This document shows, one piece after another, positions 48,696-58,067 of a stretch of 64,000 nucleotides of DNA. Below the pieces are notes generated by a model. It ran no database searches. It was not told where the DNA came from and was given only the letters and a program-made list of their open reading frames with translations. The DNA lies in assembly GCA_000621905.1 (NCBI GenBank), contig JHXB01000009.1, positions 62,001 to 126,000 on the forward strand. The letters run 5' to 3'. Each line of letters begins with the position of its first letter. Position 1 is the first letter of the stretch. A program made the translations under genes and the position numbers. The stretch comes from Lachnospiraceae bacterium NC2004. Its GTDB lineage: Bacteria > Bacillota > Clostridia > Lachnospirales > Lachnospiraceae.

Positions 48696-50336
48696 ATGCA
48701 GGTATATAGAAAACTTGTCAAAACTTTCCTAAGCTCCACAGATGTTGACTCTCCAAGACAGAAGAATCAGAAATTATTCTATGCTATTTTAGGATTTATT
48801 AGCGTGTGCTTTATTATGGTTCCGTGCTGTCTTTTAGTCGGATATCTTTCTTACGCATTGGCGCTAGGTCTTAATGGCAGCGGCATCGGAGTTACATTTT
48901 TAACTCATTTTATAGCGCTATTTTCGGTGGCTTTTGGAATAAGTGTCATACTTAATGTGTTTTATTTTTCGGGGGATCTTCCTATGGTGCTTCCACTTCC
49001 AATCCCACCGTACAAGCTAATTGCAGCCAAGTTTACCGCTGCCTATATGGCAGAGTCGGTTATGCAGTTTATGATATTAATTGCGATATTTATAGGGTAT
49101 ATGATTGGAGCAGGATTTGGAGTGATGCCGATTATTACAGGCATTATAGGATTTATAACAATCCCTGTCGCGCCGCTCACATACTGCGGAATCCTATGTA
49201 TCGCGCTTATGGGACTTACAAGGTGGATTAGAAAGAAAGAACATGTAAGGCGCCTTGGTATGATATTTGCGCTATTTATCGTAGTTGCCGCGCTTTCAAT
49301 GGTTGGTCTTTTAAAGGATGTCAATTTCGACGGTTTTGCAGAAAGTTTGGAATCAGGCGGAGTTGCATTTATGAATGTGATGAACATCATATTTGTCGGT
49401 AACTTCCTGCTTGGCAAGGCTTTAGAAGGCTCGATAGTCGCGCTATTATTATATCTTTTATATCATTTGTTTATCATTTCGCTATTCCTTGTGATTGCTG
49501 ACAAGCTCTATATCAAAGGCGTTGTCGGCATACTATCCGGCGGAGACGGTGCATCTAGGAAGAGAAATGCTAAAGGAATGCAGCTAAGAACGCCCGCAAA
49601 ATCCTATCTCGTCAAGGAATTTAGGACACTTTTTAGAACGCCTGCATTTTTGTTAAACTGCGTAATTGTTAACTTCCTCTGGCCGTTATTAATCTATGTG
49701 GTTTATGTTATGAACAAGGAGTCGTCAGCATTTGACAAATTCTGGATACTTTATCAGACGGGAAATGAAGGCGCGAGGTGGATTGTGGCTCTTGCCGTAT
49801 TCGGGATCTCAGTGCTATTGACTGCTATGAACAGCTTGGGATCAAGCGCGATTACAAGAGAGGGCAAGTACTACTACGCTATGAAGTATCTTCCGATAAG
49901 CTACAAGAAGCAGCTTCATATGAAGGCGTTAGTCAGCATTATTATAAGCTCAGTGTTTTGCTTTATTTATATAATTCTTCTGTCAATTATGTTAAATGTA
50001 GACAACGCGGTAAGTTGGTATTACCTAATCCTAAGTTTTGCAGAGATTATCTTTACTACATATTTTGGTTTGTACCTTGATACGATTAATCCGCGTCTTA
50101 ACTGGGATGACGAGCTTAACGCCTTAAGGGGTAACACCAATGTGTTCTTCAATATGGCTTATGCTATAATGATTGCGGGCGCATTTGCGGGAATTGCTTA
50201 CATGCTTTACGTGTTTACGACGATTCCGCTTCTCGCCATGGAAATGATACTTCTTGTCGTTACAATTGTTGCAGATATACTCATGGTTAACATTTGCATA
50301 AAGAAGGGCAGCGAGAATATTGAGGAGATGTATTAA
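48696..50336 (+). CDS. ABC transporter permease, multi-spanning
   Basis: This 546-residue protein has about twelve predicted membrane helices in two blocks, joined by a cytoplasmic loop with a basic stretch (GGDGASRKRNAKGMQLRTPAK). It belongs to the large 'putative ABC exporter'/ABC-2 permease group. It lies 3 bp after its ATPase and surely functions with it. The substrate cannot be read from the sequence. A TTCGCTTGCGCTCAGGATGACA repeat begins immediately after the stop. Confidence 0.88.
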   Translation: MQVYRKLVKTFLSSTDVDSPRQKNQKLFYAILGFISVCFIMVPCCLLVGYLSYALALGLNGSGIGVTFLTHFIALFSVAFGISVILNVFYFSGDLPMVLPLPIPPYKLIAAKFTAAYMAESVMQFMILIAIFIGYMIGAGFGVMPIITGIIGFITIPVAPLTYCGILCIALMGLTRWIRKKEHVRRLGMIFALFIVVAALSMVGLLKDVNFDGFAESLESGGVAFMNVMNIIFVGNFLLGKALEGSIVALLLYLLYHLFIISLFLVIADKLYIKGVVGILSGGDGASRKRNAKGMQLRTPAKSYLVKEFRTLFRTPAFLLNCVIVNFLWPLLIYVVYVMNKESSAFDKFWILYQTGNEGARWIVALAVFGISVLLTAMNSLGSSAITREGKYYYAMKYLPISYKKQLHMKALVSIIISSVFCFIYIILLSIMLNVDNAVSWYYLILSFAEIIFTTYFGLYLDTINPRLNWDDELNALRGNTNVFFNMAYAIMIAGAFAGIAYMLYVFTTIPLLAMEMILLVVTIVADILMVNICIKKGSENIEEMY

Positions 50337-50402
50337 GATCCTTCGCTTGCGCTCAGGATGACACACACACCTGTCATTCTGAGCGTAGCGAAGAATCTTT
50401 CT
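50337..50402. repeat. Back-to-back TTCGCT...CAGGATGACA repeats
   Basis: GATCCTTCGCTTGCGCTCAG and GATGACA, then an inverted unit CCTGTCATTCTGAGCG, TAGCGAAGAATCTTTC. The inverted pair can form a long hairpin right after the permease stop and may end transcription. Confidence 0.85.
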
Positions 50403-50517
50403 CACGAATGAAATGAGTGAGAATTGAATGTACATGTCCACTTGAATACATTTCTAAAATGTTTTATAATACTATGTATGACATGAATAAAACCAACTAT
50501 AGAAAGGGGATAGTATA

Positions 50518-51162
50518 ATGGATACAAATAACTTAATTAAAGTACCTGCCAAGGTTAATTCAAGCATTAACCTTAAGCTTTTAAAGGGGCATTTTGCAAC
50601 ATCTCACTCACATATCAGCCAGTATGTTGATATGACCACACTTAAGAGTCGTTTTAACGAGGCTACTTTGGCTGCTAAGGTTTTGGCAGATAAGTATACT
50701 AATTCAACTTATGTAGATACCATCGTTTGTATGGACGGAACTGAGGTTATCGGCGCGTTTATGGCTGAGAGGATGACAGAGCAGGGCGTTATGTCTATCA
50801 ACTCACACAAGACAATAAGCGTTGTAACTCCTGAGATTCATACAACCGGACAGCTTATCTTCCGTGACAATCTACAGCCTATGATAAAGAACAAGCATAT
50901 AGTTCTTCTTATCGCTTCTGCTACTACGGGTAAGACCATTCTTCACAGTGTTCGTTGCCTTGAGTTCTATGGCGGTATCATCGAAGGTATATCAGCTCTT
51001 TTCTCTGCATCTAACAATGTCGGAGGACATGAGGTTGATTCAATATTTACCGTTGAAGATCTTGACAACTACCACTCTTATGACGCAGCGGACTGCCCAA
51101 TGTGTAAGGAAGGCAAGAAGCTTGACGCTTTGGTAAATGGATACGGATATTCGTTGTTATAA
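50518..51162 (+). CDS. Phosphoribosyltransferase-like protein with degenerate PRPP loop
   Basis: This 214-residue protein resembles orotate phosphoribosyltransferase-type enzymes by length and by the central SATTGKT loop (HIVLLIASATTGKTILHSV). In active enzymes that loop is hydrophobic-DD/ED-x3-TTGxT/S; here the acidic pair is replaced by Ala-Ser. A C-terminal CPMC pair (DCPMCKEGKKLDAL) suggests a small metal-binding element. It may bind a nucleotide without transferase activity, or act in purine or pyrimidine sensing. AAAGGGG precedes the start and a strong terminator follows, so it is a single-gene unit. Confidence 0.75.
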   Translation: MDTNNLIKVPAKVNSSINLKLLKGHFATSHSHISQYVDMTTLKSRFNEATLAAKVLADKYTNSTYVDTIVCMDGTEVIGAFMAERMTEQGVMSINSHKTISVVTPEIHTTGQLIFRDNLQPMIKNKHIVLLIASATTGKTILHSVRCLEFYGGIIEGISALFSASNNVGGHEVDSIFTVEDLDNYHSYDAADCPMCKEGKKLDALVNGYGYSLL

Positions 51163-51177
51163 GTAAAGACTATTTCA

Positions 51178-51212
51178 CCCTCTTCGGTATTATGCCGAAG
51201 AGGGCTTTTTTA
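51178..51212 (+). terminator. Terminator after the PRTase-like gene
   Basis: Perfect stem CCCTCTTCGG (51178-51187) / CCGAAGAGGG (51195-51204), then CTTTTTTT. Confidence 0.92.
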
Positions 51213-51290
51213 TGTTAAAACCCTTGCTATATTATCGCTAGTATTTTATTATATAAAGTGAGGGATTATCGCATTTTAAGGAGAATAAAA

Positions 51291-51737
51291 ATGAGATTTG
51301 TAATACAGGTGTGTACTGACGCACAAGTTACCATAGATGGAGATGTTGTAGGCAAGATTGGCAAAGGCTTTACAGTGCTTATAGGAGTTGGACAGGACGA
51401 TACCAAGGAGATAGCCGACAAGATGATTAAGAAACTTATCGGAATGCGTATATTCTCCGATGAGAACGGCAAGACCAATCTCGCTCTTAAGGATGTAGGC
51501 GGTGAGCTCCTTCTTATATCGCAGTTCACCTTATATGCAGATTGCAAAAAAGGTAACCGTCCTAGCTTTGTAAAGGCGGGAGCTCCTGACATGGCTTCAG
51601 ATCTCTACGAATATATAATCTCAGAATGTAAAAAACAGATAGATGTTGTTGAAAGGGGACAGTTTGGTGCTGATATGAAGGTCAGCTTAACCAACGACGG
51701 ACCGTTTACAATCATACTTGATTCGGACGATTTATAG
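51291..51737 (+). CDS. dtd: D-aminoacyl-tRNA deacylase
   Basis: This 148-residue enzyme hydrolyses D-amino acids from mischarged tRNAs. Signature segments are [21 protein letters not shown] (here split: SQFTLYAD and NRPSF) and the C-terminal NDGPFT loop, the counterpart of the Gly-cisPro region. The usual N-terminal MR.V.QR reads [19 protein letters not shown] lies 8 bases before the ATG at 51291; earlier in-frame starts have no RBS. It is followed after 51 bp by the hybrid kinase gene with its own RBS. Confidence 0.94.
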   Translation: MRFVIQVCTDAQVTIDGDVVGKIGKGFTVLIGVGQDDTKEIADKMIKKLIGMRIFSDENGKTNLALKDVGGELLLISQFTLYADCKKGNRPSFVKAGAPDMASDLYEYIISECKKQIDVVERGQFGADMKVSLTNDGPFTIILDSDDL

Positions 51738-51788
51738 TGCGTTGCCGCATATAGTCAGGCTATATGAGGTAGCATCGGAGGTATAAAT

Positions 51789-54700
51789 ATGAGTAGTAAA
51801 AAAAATGTGGGTATAATTGTCACAATGGCAGTTTTGCTGTTTATCATAATAGCAGTGGTTGTTTTGCTGGTGTATAAGCGTAATAAGGTGATGACCAAAG
51901 ATTCGGGTATGTACCAGCTTGAATCAATCAGCAGTGACTTTGAGGATATGATTTCTGATTCGGAGCAGCTTACTTTAAGAACTGCTCTGTCTGCGAGTGA
52001 ACTTGTTCATAACAGGGTATCACTTCAGTTTTTTATCCAGGAACAAAGGCGAAGAATAATTGATGAAGATGTCGGTGCGTTTAACGTATATATAGTTAAT
52101 CCGAATTGGTACATTATTCCGGGATTTGATCCGGAGAGCGGATATGTTCCGACAGAGAGGGTATGGTACAAGGGAGCGATTAAGAATCATGGCGTTCCTT
52201 ATGTGACATATCCTTATCAGGATGCCGTAACAGGCAAGGTATGCTATTCTGTATCGGTTATGCTTGGAGATAATGAAACCGTATTGGCAATTGATTACAA
52301 TATGGATACAGTTCAGTCACATATTGCGCAAATGGCCGACAATTCCAATCTCGACGCTGTAATCGTTACTGATGGAGGAATTATTGCGGGTTGTTCTGAT
52401 GAGTCGATTATAGGAAAAGAATTGACAGAGGCTCTGCCTGAATATACCGGCGTGTGGTCACTTGCCAAAAACACTGACGGAGTGGTATCGACACGCATCA
52501 AGACAGATAAGTTATATGAAAATCTCTTTGCAACCAGGGCGAGCAACGGGTGGTATTTCATTGTTGGTGAGAGTGATTGGGAGTTATACAAGGCTTCATA
52601 TATCCAGCTTTTGGTAATTTCGATTATTATAATTCTTTTATTTGCAATTATCACTACTCTTTACGGTCTTTCTTTAAAGAGTAGACGAGAAGCAGAGGTA
52701 GCTCTTGTTGATAAAGAAGAGTTTATAATGAGCTTCTCATCAAGGCTCAGAGAGCCACTTAATAAGATTTTAAACTCATCTAATCTTGAAAATGAAGAAG
52801 ATATGCAGTCTACGTTAGCCGGAATACATAACTCCGGCGAGAAACTCTCAGAGATGATAGAGCAACTTTTGTCTTACTCTAACATCAAAAAGACCGAGCA
52901 TACTAAAGAGGCTGTCAAGCCGCTTCCGGGCAAAAGAGCTCTCAATAATCGTTATCGTATGATTATTCTCATTTTCATGGTTCTCGTAATGATTATAAGT
53001 TTATATGTCAATATAACTTTCTCGTACAACTGGGCCAACACCAGCATGAGAAGTAAAGCAGAGAACTATGGTTACGAGGTTTCTGAGTGGATCGATAAAG
53101 AGAAGAGTATACTTGATATGTTTGTCAGTAACATTTCCACCAATCCGAGTATGCTTAGGGATTACAATAAGACAATTGAATACTTAAACGATATAACGGT
53201 TCAATATCCGGAGATTTCCGTAACTTACCTTGCCAATCCGGAGTCAGATCCGACTGTTTACATGAACAACGGCTGGCTTCCTGAAGATGAAGATTGGCAT
53301 GTAGAGGACAGAGCGTGGTATAAGGCGTCTTTGGCAGCGGAATCCGGTTGGAGTGTATCTGAGCCATATTACGACGAGCAGACGGGCGGATACTGTATTA
53401 CTGTTTCTGAGTGTGTGTATGATGCCAAGACCGGAAAGTTTTTAGGAATATTCGGTATCGATTTCTTTATGGATAAATTGGTCGAGATTCTAGGAGGAAG
53501 CTATAATGACGAAGGATATGCATTCTTAGTTGACCAGAAAGGGGATATAATTAACCATCCTTACGGAAGCTATCAGATGTCTGAGGAATCCATGGTTAAT
53601 ATTTCAAAACTCCCTTACAGTGAGGCAGAGCTAAATGCTGATAAGTTTAGGATTATCAAGGACTATGATGGGTCGATTAAGCTTTTGTATGCGATTAACA
53701 ACAATGTAACCGGCTTCGGTGTATACGTTGTTTCTGATATTTGGTCTGTTTACGGCAAGGCGTTTATCTATGGATTGATATGTCTGATTGTATTCATGAC
53801 ATGTATCATACTCGTTGATAAGACGATTTCCAACATGATTAAATGGCAGGATGCAACCAATGCCAAGTTAAAGGAAGCCAAAGATGTAGCTATTGCTGCG
53901 GGGCATGCCAAGGGTCAGTTCTTAGCGCAAATGTCACATGAGATAAGAACGCCTATTAACGCTGTTCTTGGTATGAACGAACTTATTTTACGTGAGACCA
54001 ATGACGACAATATCCGCGAGTATTCAACCAATCTTGAAGCCTCCGGAAGAACGCTTTTATCGCTAATTAACGATATTCTTGATTTTTCAAAGATTGAGGA
54101 TGGTAAGCTTGAGATTATTCCTGTTAAATATAACGTTTCCGCTGTAGCATTTGACCTGGTTAACTCTATTGCAGAGCGCGCCAAAGCTAAGGGCTTAGAG
54201 CTTATTGTTAATATTGATAAAAATATGCCTTCTGAGTTCTTTGGTGATGAGATAAGAATTAAACAGGTTATCATGAATATTCTCACCAACGCTGTTAAAT
54301 ATACAGAGAAGGGTAGTGTTACCTTCAGCGCGACATTTGACAAGATTGATGAAGAGGGAGCCGATGTCGTTGTACATATATCTGTCAAGGATACCGGTAT
54401 TGGTATTAAGCCTGAGGATATGAAGAAGTTGTTCTCTGAATTTGAGAGAATTGAAGAGGACAGAAACCGTAATATCGAGGGAACAGGGCTTGGTATGGCG
54501 ATTACCAAGAGTCTCTTAGAGATGATGGGATCGTCCCTTAAAGTTGAGAGTACATACGGAGAGGGGTCTAATTTCTACTTCGATCTTAAGCATCCGGTTG
54601 TCAATTGGGAACCGGTTGGCGATTACAAGGAAGCTTATCAGAACATAGCCAAAGGAAGAGACGAGTACAAGGAGCAGTTTACTGCGCCTGACGCTCATGT

Positions 54701-55073
54701 TCTGGTTGTTGATGACAATGCAATGAATCTGAAAGTATTTGTCGGTCTTGTAAAGAAGACCAAGGTTAAAGTTGACACCGCCGAGAGTGGTGATGCAGGA
54801 CTTTCGCTCATGAAGGATAAGAAGTACGATATCATTTTCCTTGATCACATGATGCCTAACAAAGACGGTATCGAGACGCTTAAAGAGCTTAAGGATGACA
54901 AAGACAATGTCAATAATGATGTGCCGGTTATCTGTCTTACTGCAAATGCTATTTCTGGCGCAAGGGAAGAGTACATTAAAGCTGGATTTAATGATTACCT
55001 TACCAAGCCGATTAAGCCGAAGGAGCTTGAAGATACACTGATGAAGTACCTGCCGAAGGACATGATTAACTAA
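51789..55073 (+). CDS. Hybrid histidine kinase with duplicated Cache sensor and degenerate first HisKA
   Basis: This 1094-residue protein reads as two sensor modules in tandem. Module 1: membrane helix at about 9-30, a double Cache-like extracellular domain (about 40-275), a membrane helix at about 277-297, then a HisKA-like helix pair in which the phospho-His position is Ser (MSFSSRLREPLNKIL, S318) and no ATPase domain follows. Module 2: membrane helix at about 392-415, a second Cache domain (about 420-650), a membrane helix at about 657-680, an active HisKA (H717 in MSHEIRTPINAVLG), HATPase (GTGLGMAITKSLLEMMG), and a receiver with D1019 (IFLDHMMPNKDG). It should integrate two small-molecule signals. 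No separate output protein is adjacent. Confidence 0.92.
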   Translation: MSSKKNVGIIVTMAVLLFIIIAVVVLLVYKRNKVMTKDSGMYQLESISSDFEDMISDSEQLTLRTALSASELVHNRVSLQFFIQEQRRRIIDEDVGAFNVYIVNPNWYIIPGFDPESGYVPTERVWYKGAIKNHGVPYVTYPYQDAVTGKVCYSVSVMLGDNETVLAIDYNMDTVQSHIAQMADNSNLDAVIVTDGGIIAGCSDESIIGKELTEALPEYTGVWSLAKNTDGVVSTRIKTDKLYENLFATRASNGWYFIVGESDWELYKASYIQLLVISIIIILLFAIITTLYGLSLKSRREAEVALVDKEEFIMSFSSRLREPLNKILNSSNLENEEDMQSTLAGIHNSGEKLSEMIEQLLSYSNIKKTEHTKEAVKPLPGKRALNNRYRMIILIFMVLVMIISLYVNITFSYNWANTSMRSKAENYGYEVSEWIDKEKSILDMFVSNISTNPSMLRDYNKTIEYLNDITVQYPEISVTYLANPESDPTVYMNNGWLPEDEDWHVEDRAWYKASLAAESGWSVSEPYYDEQTGGYCITVSECVYDAKTGKFLGIFGIDFFMDKLVEILGGSYNDEGYAFLVDQKGDIINHPYGSYQMSEESMVNISKLPYSEAELNADKFRIIKDYDGSIKLLYAINNNVTGFGVYVVSDIWSVYGKAFIYGLICLIVFMTCIILVDKTISNMIKWQDATNAKLKEAKDVAIAAGHAKGQFLAQMSHEIRTPINAVLGMNELILRETNDDNIREYSTNLEASGRTLLSLINDILDFSKIEDGKLEIIPVKYNVSAVAFDLVNSIAERAKAKGLELIVNIDKNMPSEFFGDEIRIKQVIMNILTNAVKYTEKGSVTFSATFDKIDEEGADVVVHISVKDTGIGIKPEDMKKLFSEFERIEEDRNRNIEGTGLGMAITKSLLEMMGSSLKVESTYGEGSNFYFDLKHPVVNWEPVGDYKEAYQNIAKGRDEYKEQFTAPDAHVLVVDDNAMNLKVFVGLVKKTKVKVDTAESGDAGLSLMKDKKYDIIFLDHMMPNKDGIETLKELKDDKDNVNNDVPVICLTANAISGAREEYIKAGFNDYLTKPIKPKELEDTLMKYLPKDMIN

Positions 55074-55078
55074 TTAAA

Positions 55079-55115
55079 TAAAAGATTCTTCGCTTCGCTC
55101 AGAATGACATTTTTT
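55079..55115. repeat. TTCGCTTCGCTCAGAATGACA repeat after the hybrid kinase
   Basis: A single unit AAGATTCTTCGCTTCGCTCA, GAATGACA, followed by TTTTTTTATAAAAAA. It lies 6 bases after the kinase stop and probably contributes to termination. Confidence 0.85.
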
Positions 55116-55130
55116 TATAAAAAATGCTTT

Positions 55131-55160
55131 ACATCTTGCTTTCTTTGTAGTATTATTAGA
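55131..55160 (+). promoter_or_regulatory. Promoter of the FliD-like / jetABC unit
   Basis: TTTACA, 17 bases, TATTAT, about 110 bases upstream of the FliD-like start. The leader contains a long inverted repeat, AGTAGC ... GCTACT. No sigma-D motif was found here. Confidence 0.5.
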
Positions 55161-55266
55161 TTAGGATAGTAGCGTTAATTGGTAGAAGTGGATTTTCTGC
55201 CTGCTACTCGCTTAGATTATTTAATTTAAGTTGAGACCTAATCATCCAAGGAAGGAGGAGATTGCT

Positions 55267-56550
55267 ATGGCATTGGATCTTAATCCGGTTTATAACTATT
55301 ACAGTTCAACCATTTATCCAACTACATCTCAGTCGAAGTACGACAGCCATAAGACCAGCGATCTTAAGAAGGTCTATAACAACATGGTCAAGAATAATAC
55401 CAAGTCTCCTCTGTTCAAGGTGAAGGTCAGTGAGAAGATGCAGGATTACGCTATTGGGCTTAAGAGCGCAGCAGTAGGACTTAGGAATTACTCTGAGCTT
55501 TTGTCAGATAAGGAAGAGGATGCATTCTCTAAGCTTATGGCAACCAGCGAGGATCCAAGCGTAATCACAGGTAGTATTATAACGACTGACTATGGTTCAC
55601 TTCCTCAGTCACTTGATATCGATGTAGATCAACTTGCAACTACCCAGATTAACACAGGTTATAATGTTTCCAATAATGATTTAGATATTCAGCCAGGTGC
55701 TTATTCATTTAACATCAAGACTGATGGTCGTAGTTATGGCTTCAATCTTAAGGTTAGAGATGACGACACCAACTTGGCTGTAGAGCAGAGATTGTCTGAT
55801 TTTATCAACCAGTCTAATGTCGGTATTGAGGCAAGACTTGAAGTAGGCGGTGGTTTGTCAAGACTTATACTCGAGTCCGAAGATACGGGTAAGGACGACA
55901 CCGTAGATGGCAGACTGTTCTCTATTACAGATGGTTTCGGTAAGAGCACAGGTCTTGTTGAGACTTACGGCCTCGACAATGTTACCCAGTATCCTGATAA
56001 CGCCATTCTTTCTATCAACGGCAATGTTACGGAGTCAAGTTCTAACAACATTACAGTCAATCGTATGATTGAGCTCGAGCTTAATTCTGTCAGCGGTGGT
56101 CCGGTTACGATGGCATTTGTGCCGGATACAGATGATATAGTTGACAAGCTTAAGTCATTTGCAGACTCATACAACAAGGTTATAGATATTGCCAATGACA
56201 ATGCAGATAACGAGCGCGGTGCCAAGAAGCTTCTTCATGAGGTTCAGGGAATCGCCAACAGACACCAGTCTGCCTTAGAGGCAGTTGGACTCGGTGTTGA
56301 TGAGAGCGGTCATATGGTGCCTGATGACGCACTTCTTTCACAGAGTGTTTCTAACGGTAGTGCGACCGAGCTATTCAGTGACATTTCCGGATTCAAGGAA
56401 GATATCATGGGCAAGACAGAAGACATAAGTCTTGATCCTATGAGCTATGTTGACAAGACTGTTATCACATATCCTAATCCTGGAAGGACATTCAACAATC
56501 CTTATATGCCTTCTATGTACAGCGGTATGTTATATAATTATTATGTATAA
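55267..56550 (+). CDS. FliD-like flagellar capping protein homologue
   Basis: This 427-residue protein has no signal peptide. Residues 125-215 match the FliD N-terminal region: SLDIDVDQLATTQINTG, GAYSFNI, and the strand-turn VGIEARLEVGG...SRLILESEDTG. The second half continues the FliD domain and ends in a helical segment (DIVDKLKSFADSYNKVIDIA) and a short Tyr/Pro/Asn-rich tail. FliD caps the growing flagellar filament. No other flagellar genes are adjacent, and the N-terminal 110 residues do not look like the classical FliD coiled coil. GGAAGGAGGAG precedes the ATG at 55267. Only 17 bp and no terminator separate it from jetA, so it is probably cotranscribed with the Wadjet genes. Confidence 0.75.
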   Translation: MALDLNPVYNYYSSTIYPTTSQSKYDSHKTSDLKKVYNNMVKNNTKSPLFKVKVSEKMQDYAIGLKSAAVGLRNYSELLSDKEEDAFSKLMATSEDPSVITGSIITTDYGSLPQSLDIDVDQLATTQINTGYNVSNNDLDIQPGAYSFNIKTDGRSYGFNLKVRDDDTNLAVEQRLSDFINQSNVGIEARLEVGGGLSRLILESEDTGKDDTVDGRLFSITDGFGKSTGLVETYGLDNVTQYPDNAILSINGNVTESSSNNITVNRMIELELNSVSGGPVTMAFVPDTDDIVDKLKSFADSYNKVIDIANDNADNERGAKKLLHEVQGIANRHQSALEAVGLGVDESGHMVPDDALLSQSVSNGSATELFSDISGFKEDIMGKTEDISLDPMSYVDKTVITYPNPGRTFNNPYMPSMYSGMLYNYYV

Positions 56551-56567
56551 AGAGGTTAAGTGTAGCC

Positions 56568-58067
56568 ATGAATATTACCGAAGAACTTACTATGCCTCTC
56601 AAGGAAGTTAATTATCTGAACGTTGATAACACTAAGAGATATCGTCCGATACTCAGATTCTTTTATATCAATCACGAGCAGATGAAATATTGGTTAAATG
56701 CTGAGGATGTTTATGATGAGATTAGTAAACATCCTTTTTTTGGTGGCTACACGATGGATCAGTGTCTGTCTGATCTTAACGCCCTTGTTAACTGGGGCAA
56801 TCTTTCCACAATTCAAGATACAAGAAATATCTCCACAATCGAAGAATTTAAGAATCGTAAGTTTAGATATCAGATGACAGAGCGCGCAATAGCTGTTGAG
56901 AGAATGGTTATTCACCTTGAGAATCTTAGCGTTGAAAGTGCAAGTTTAGAGCCTAATCTGATTGAGAGAATCAAGCGCTATCTTGTCGACATTTGCCTGA
57001 TTAAAGATGCAAATGAAGACGAGATTTATTCGTGGTGGAGAGATCTTAATCACGATTTCTTGAGGCTTAATCAGAACTATCAGGATTATATGCTTATGCT
57101 TAATTCTGCCAAGGCTGACGAGCTTATGAAGGCGAAGGAATTCCTGGTTTATAAGGATAATTTAGTCGGGTATTTAAGAGATTTTATTGTTGTTTTACAG
57201 AAGAATATTACGCCTATCGAGCAGAAGTTAAAGGAGGTGTCTGAGAGCGATATTGCGCATATTATTGATGTTGTGACGAAGCATGAATTTGATATTCCTA
57301 AGTTAAATGATAACGAGGTTGATATTGATACTTTAAGAGGCGCCAACAGCAGTAAGTTTAATAATATCTATACCTGGTTTGTTTCTAAAAAAGGCAATGA
57401 GGCAGAGATTAACAGAGTACTTGACGCGACTAACGATGTCATCAGGCGCATCACGAGATATGCCAATCGAATCAGTGAGAACATCAATATCAGCACCAAC
57501 AGAAGAAAAGAATACAGGCATATTGCGGACTTGTTTATGCAGTGTGAGGACATAAAGGATGCACATATACTTTCTTCCTATGTCTTTGGAATTAAGGAGA
57601 GTATGCATCTTAAAGGAAGGATGCTAAGAGAGTCTGACAGTATTAACCAGAGCGTATATGATGAGCAACCTTTCTACGTAGAGTTAGAACCGAGAGTTCG
57701 CACATATAAGACTAAGGCACACAGAAATAAGATAATAGACAGAAGTAAAGAAAAGGAAGAGATCAGAAGAAAGAATTTAGAGCGCATAAATAATGAGCGC
57801 AAAATGATAGATAAGTATATTAACAATGATAAGGTCGAGCTTTCTAAATTGGCGGCTTCATTTACCTTAGAACCTAATGTCAGGGATGTCATTTTAACAT
57901 GGATATCAAAGGCGTTAGAGAGAAGCAATAAGAGCGCTGTTACCGAGGACGGAGTTATGTATCATCTTGAACTTAAAGACGGCGAGAGATGTATGCTTAA
58001 GTCGACTGACGGCGTGCTTGATATGCCTGCCTATACGATTGTATTTGACAGGGAGGTGGTATCGTGA
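56568..58067 (+). CDS. jetA: Wadjet type III component JetA (TIGR02677 family)
   Basis: This 499-residue protein is identified by length, by context and by TIGR02677-like features: an N-terminal winged-helix region (RPILRFFYINHEQMKYWLNA, then DQCLSDLNALVNWGNL and TRNISTIEEFKNRKFRYQMT), a helical middle, and a basic C-terminal coil before a WHD-like end. JetA is the kleisin-like or MukF-like subunit of the Wadjet SMC complex, which recognises and cleaves small circular plasmids. Its stop overlaps the jetB start (GTGA). Weakly spaced AAGAGG precedes the ATG. No JetD nuclease gene was seen nearby. Confidence 0.87.
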   Translation: MNITEELTMPLKEVNYLNVDNTKRYRPILRFFYINHEQMKYWLNAEDVYDEISKHPFFGGYTMDQCLSDLNALVNWGNLSTIQDTRNISTIEEFKNRKFRYQMTERAIAVERMVIHLENLSVESASLEPNLIERIKRYLVDICLIKDANEDEIYSWWRDLNHDFLRLNQNYQDYMLMLNSAKADELMKAKEFLVYKDNLVGYLRDFIVVLQKNITPIEQKLKEVSESDIAHIIDVVTKHEFDIPKLNDNEVDIDTLRGANSSKFNNIYTWFVSKKGNEAEINRVLDATNDVIRRITRYANRISENINISTNRRKEYRHIADLFMQCEDIKDAHILSSYVFGIKESMHLKGRMLRESDSINQSVYDEQPFYVELEPRVRTYKTKAHRNKIIDRSKEKEEIRRKNLERINNERKMIDKYINNDKVELSKLAASFTLEPNVRDVILTWISKALERSNKSAVTEDGVMYHLELKDGERCMLKSTDGVLDMPAYTIVFDREVVS

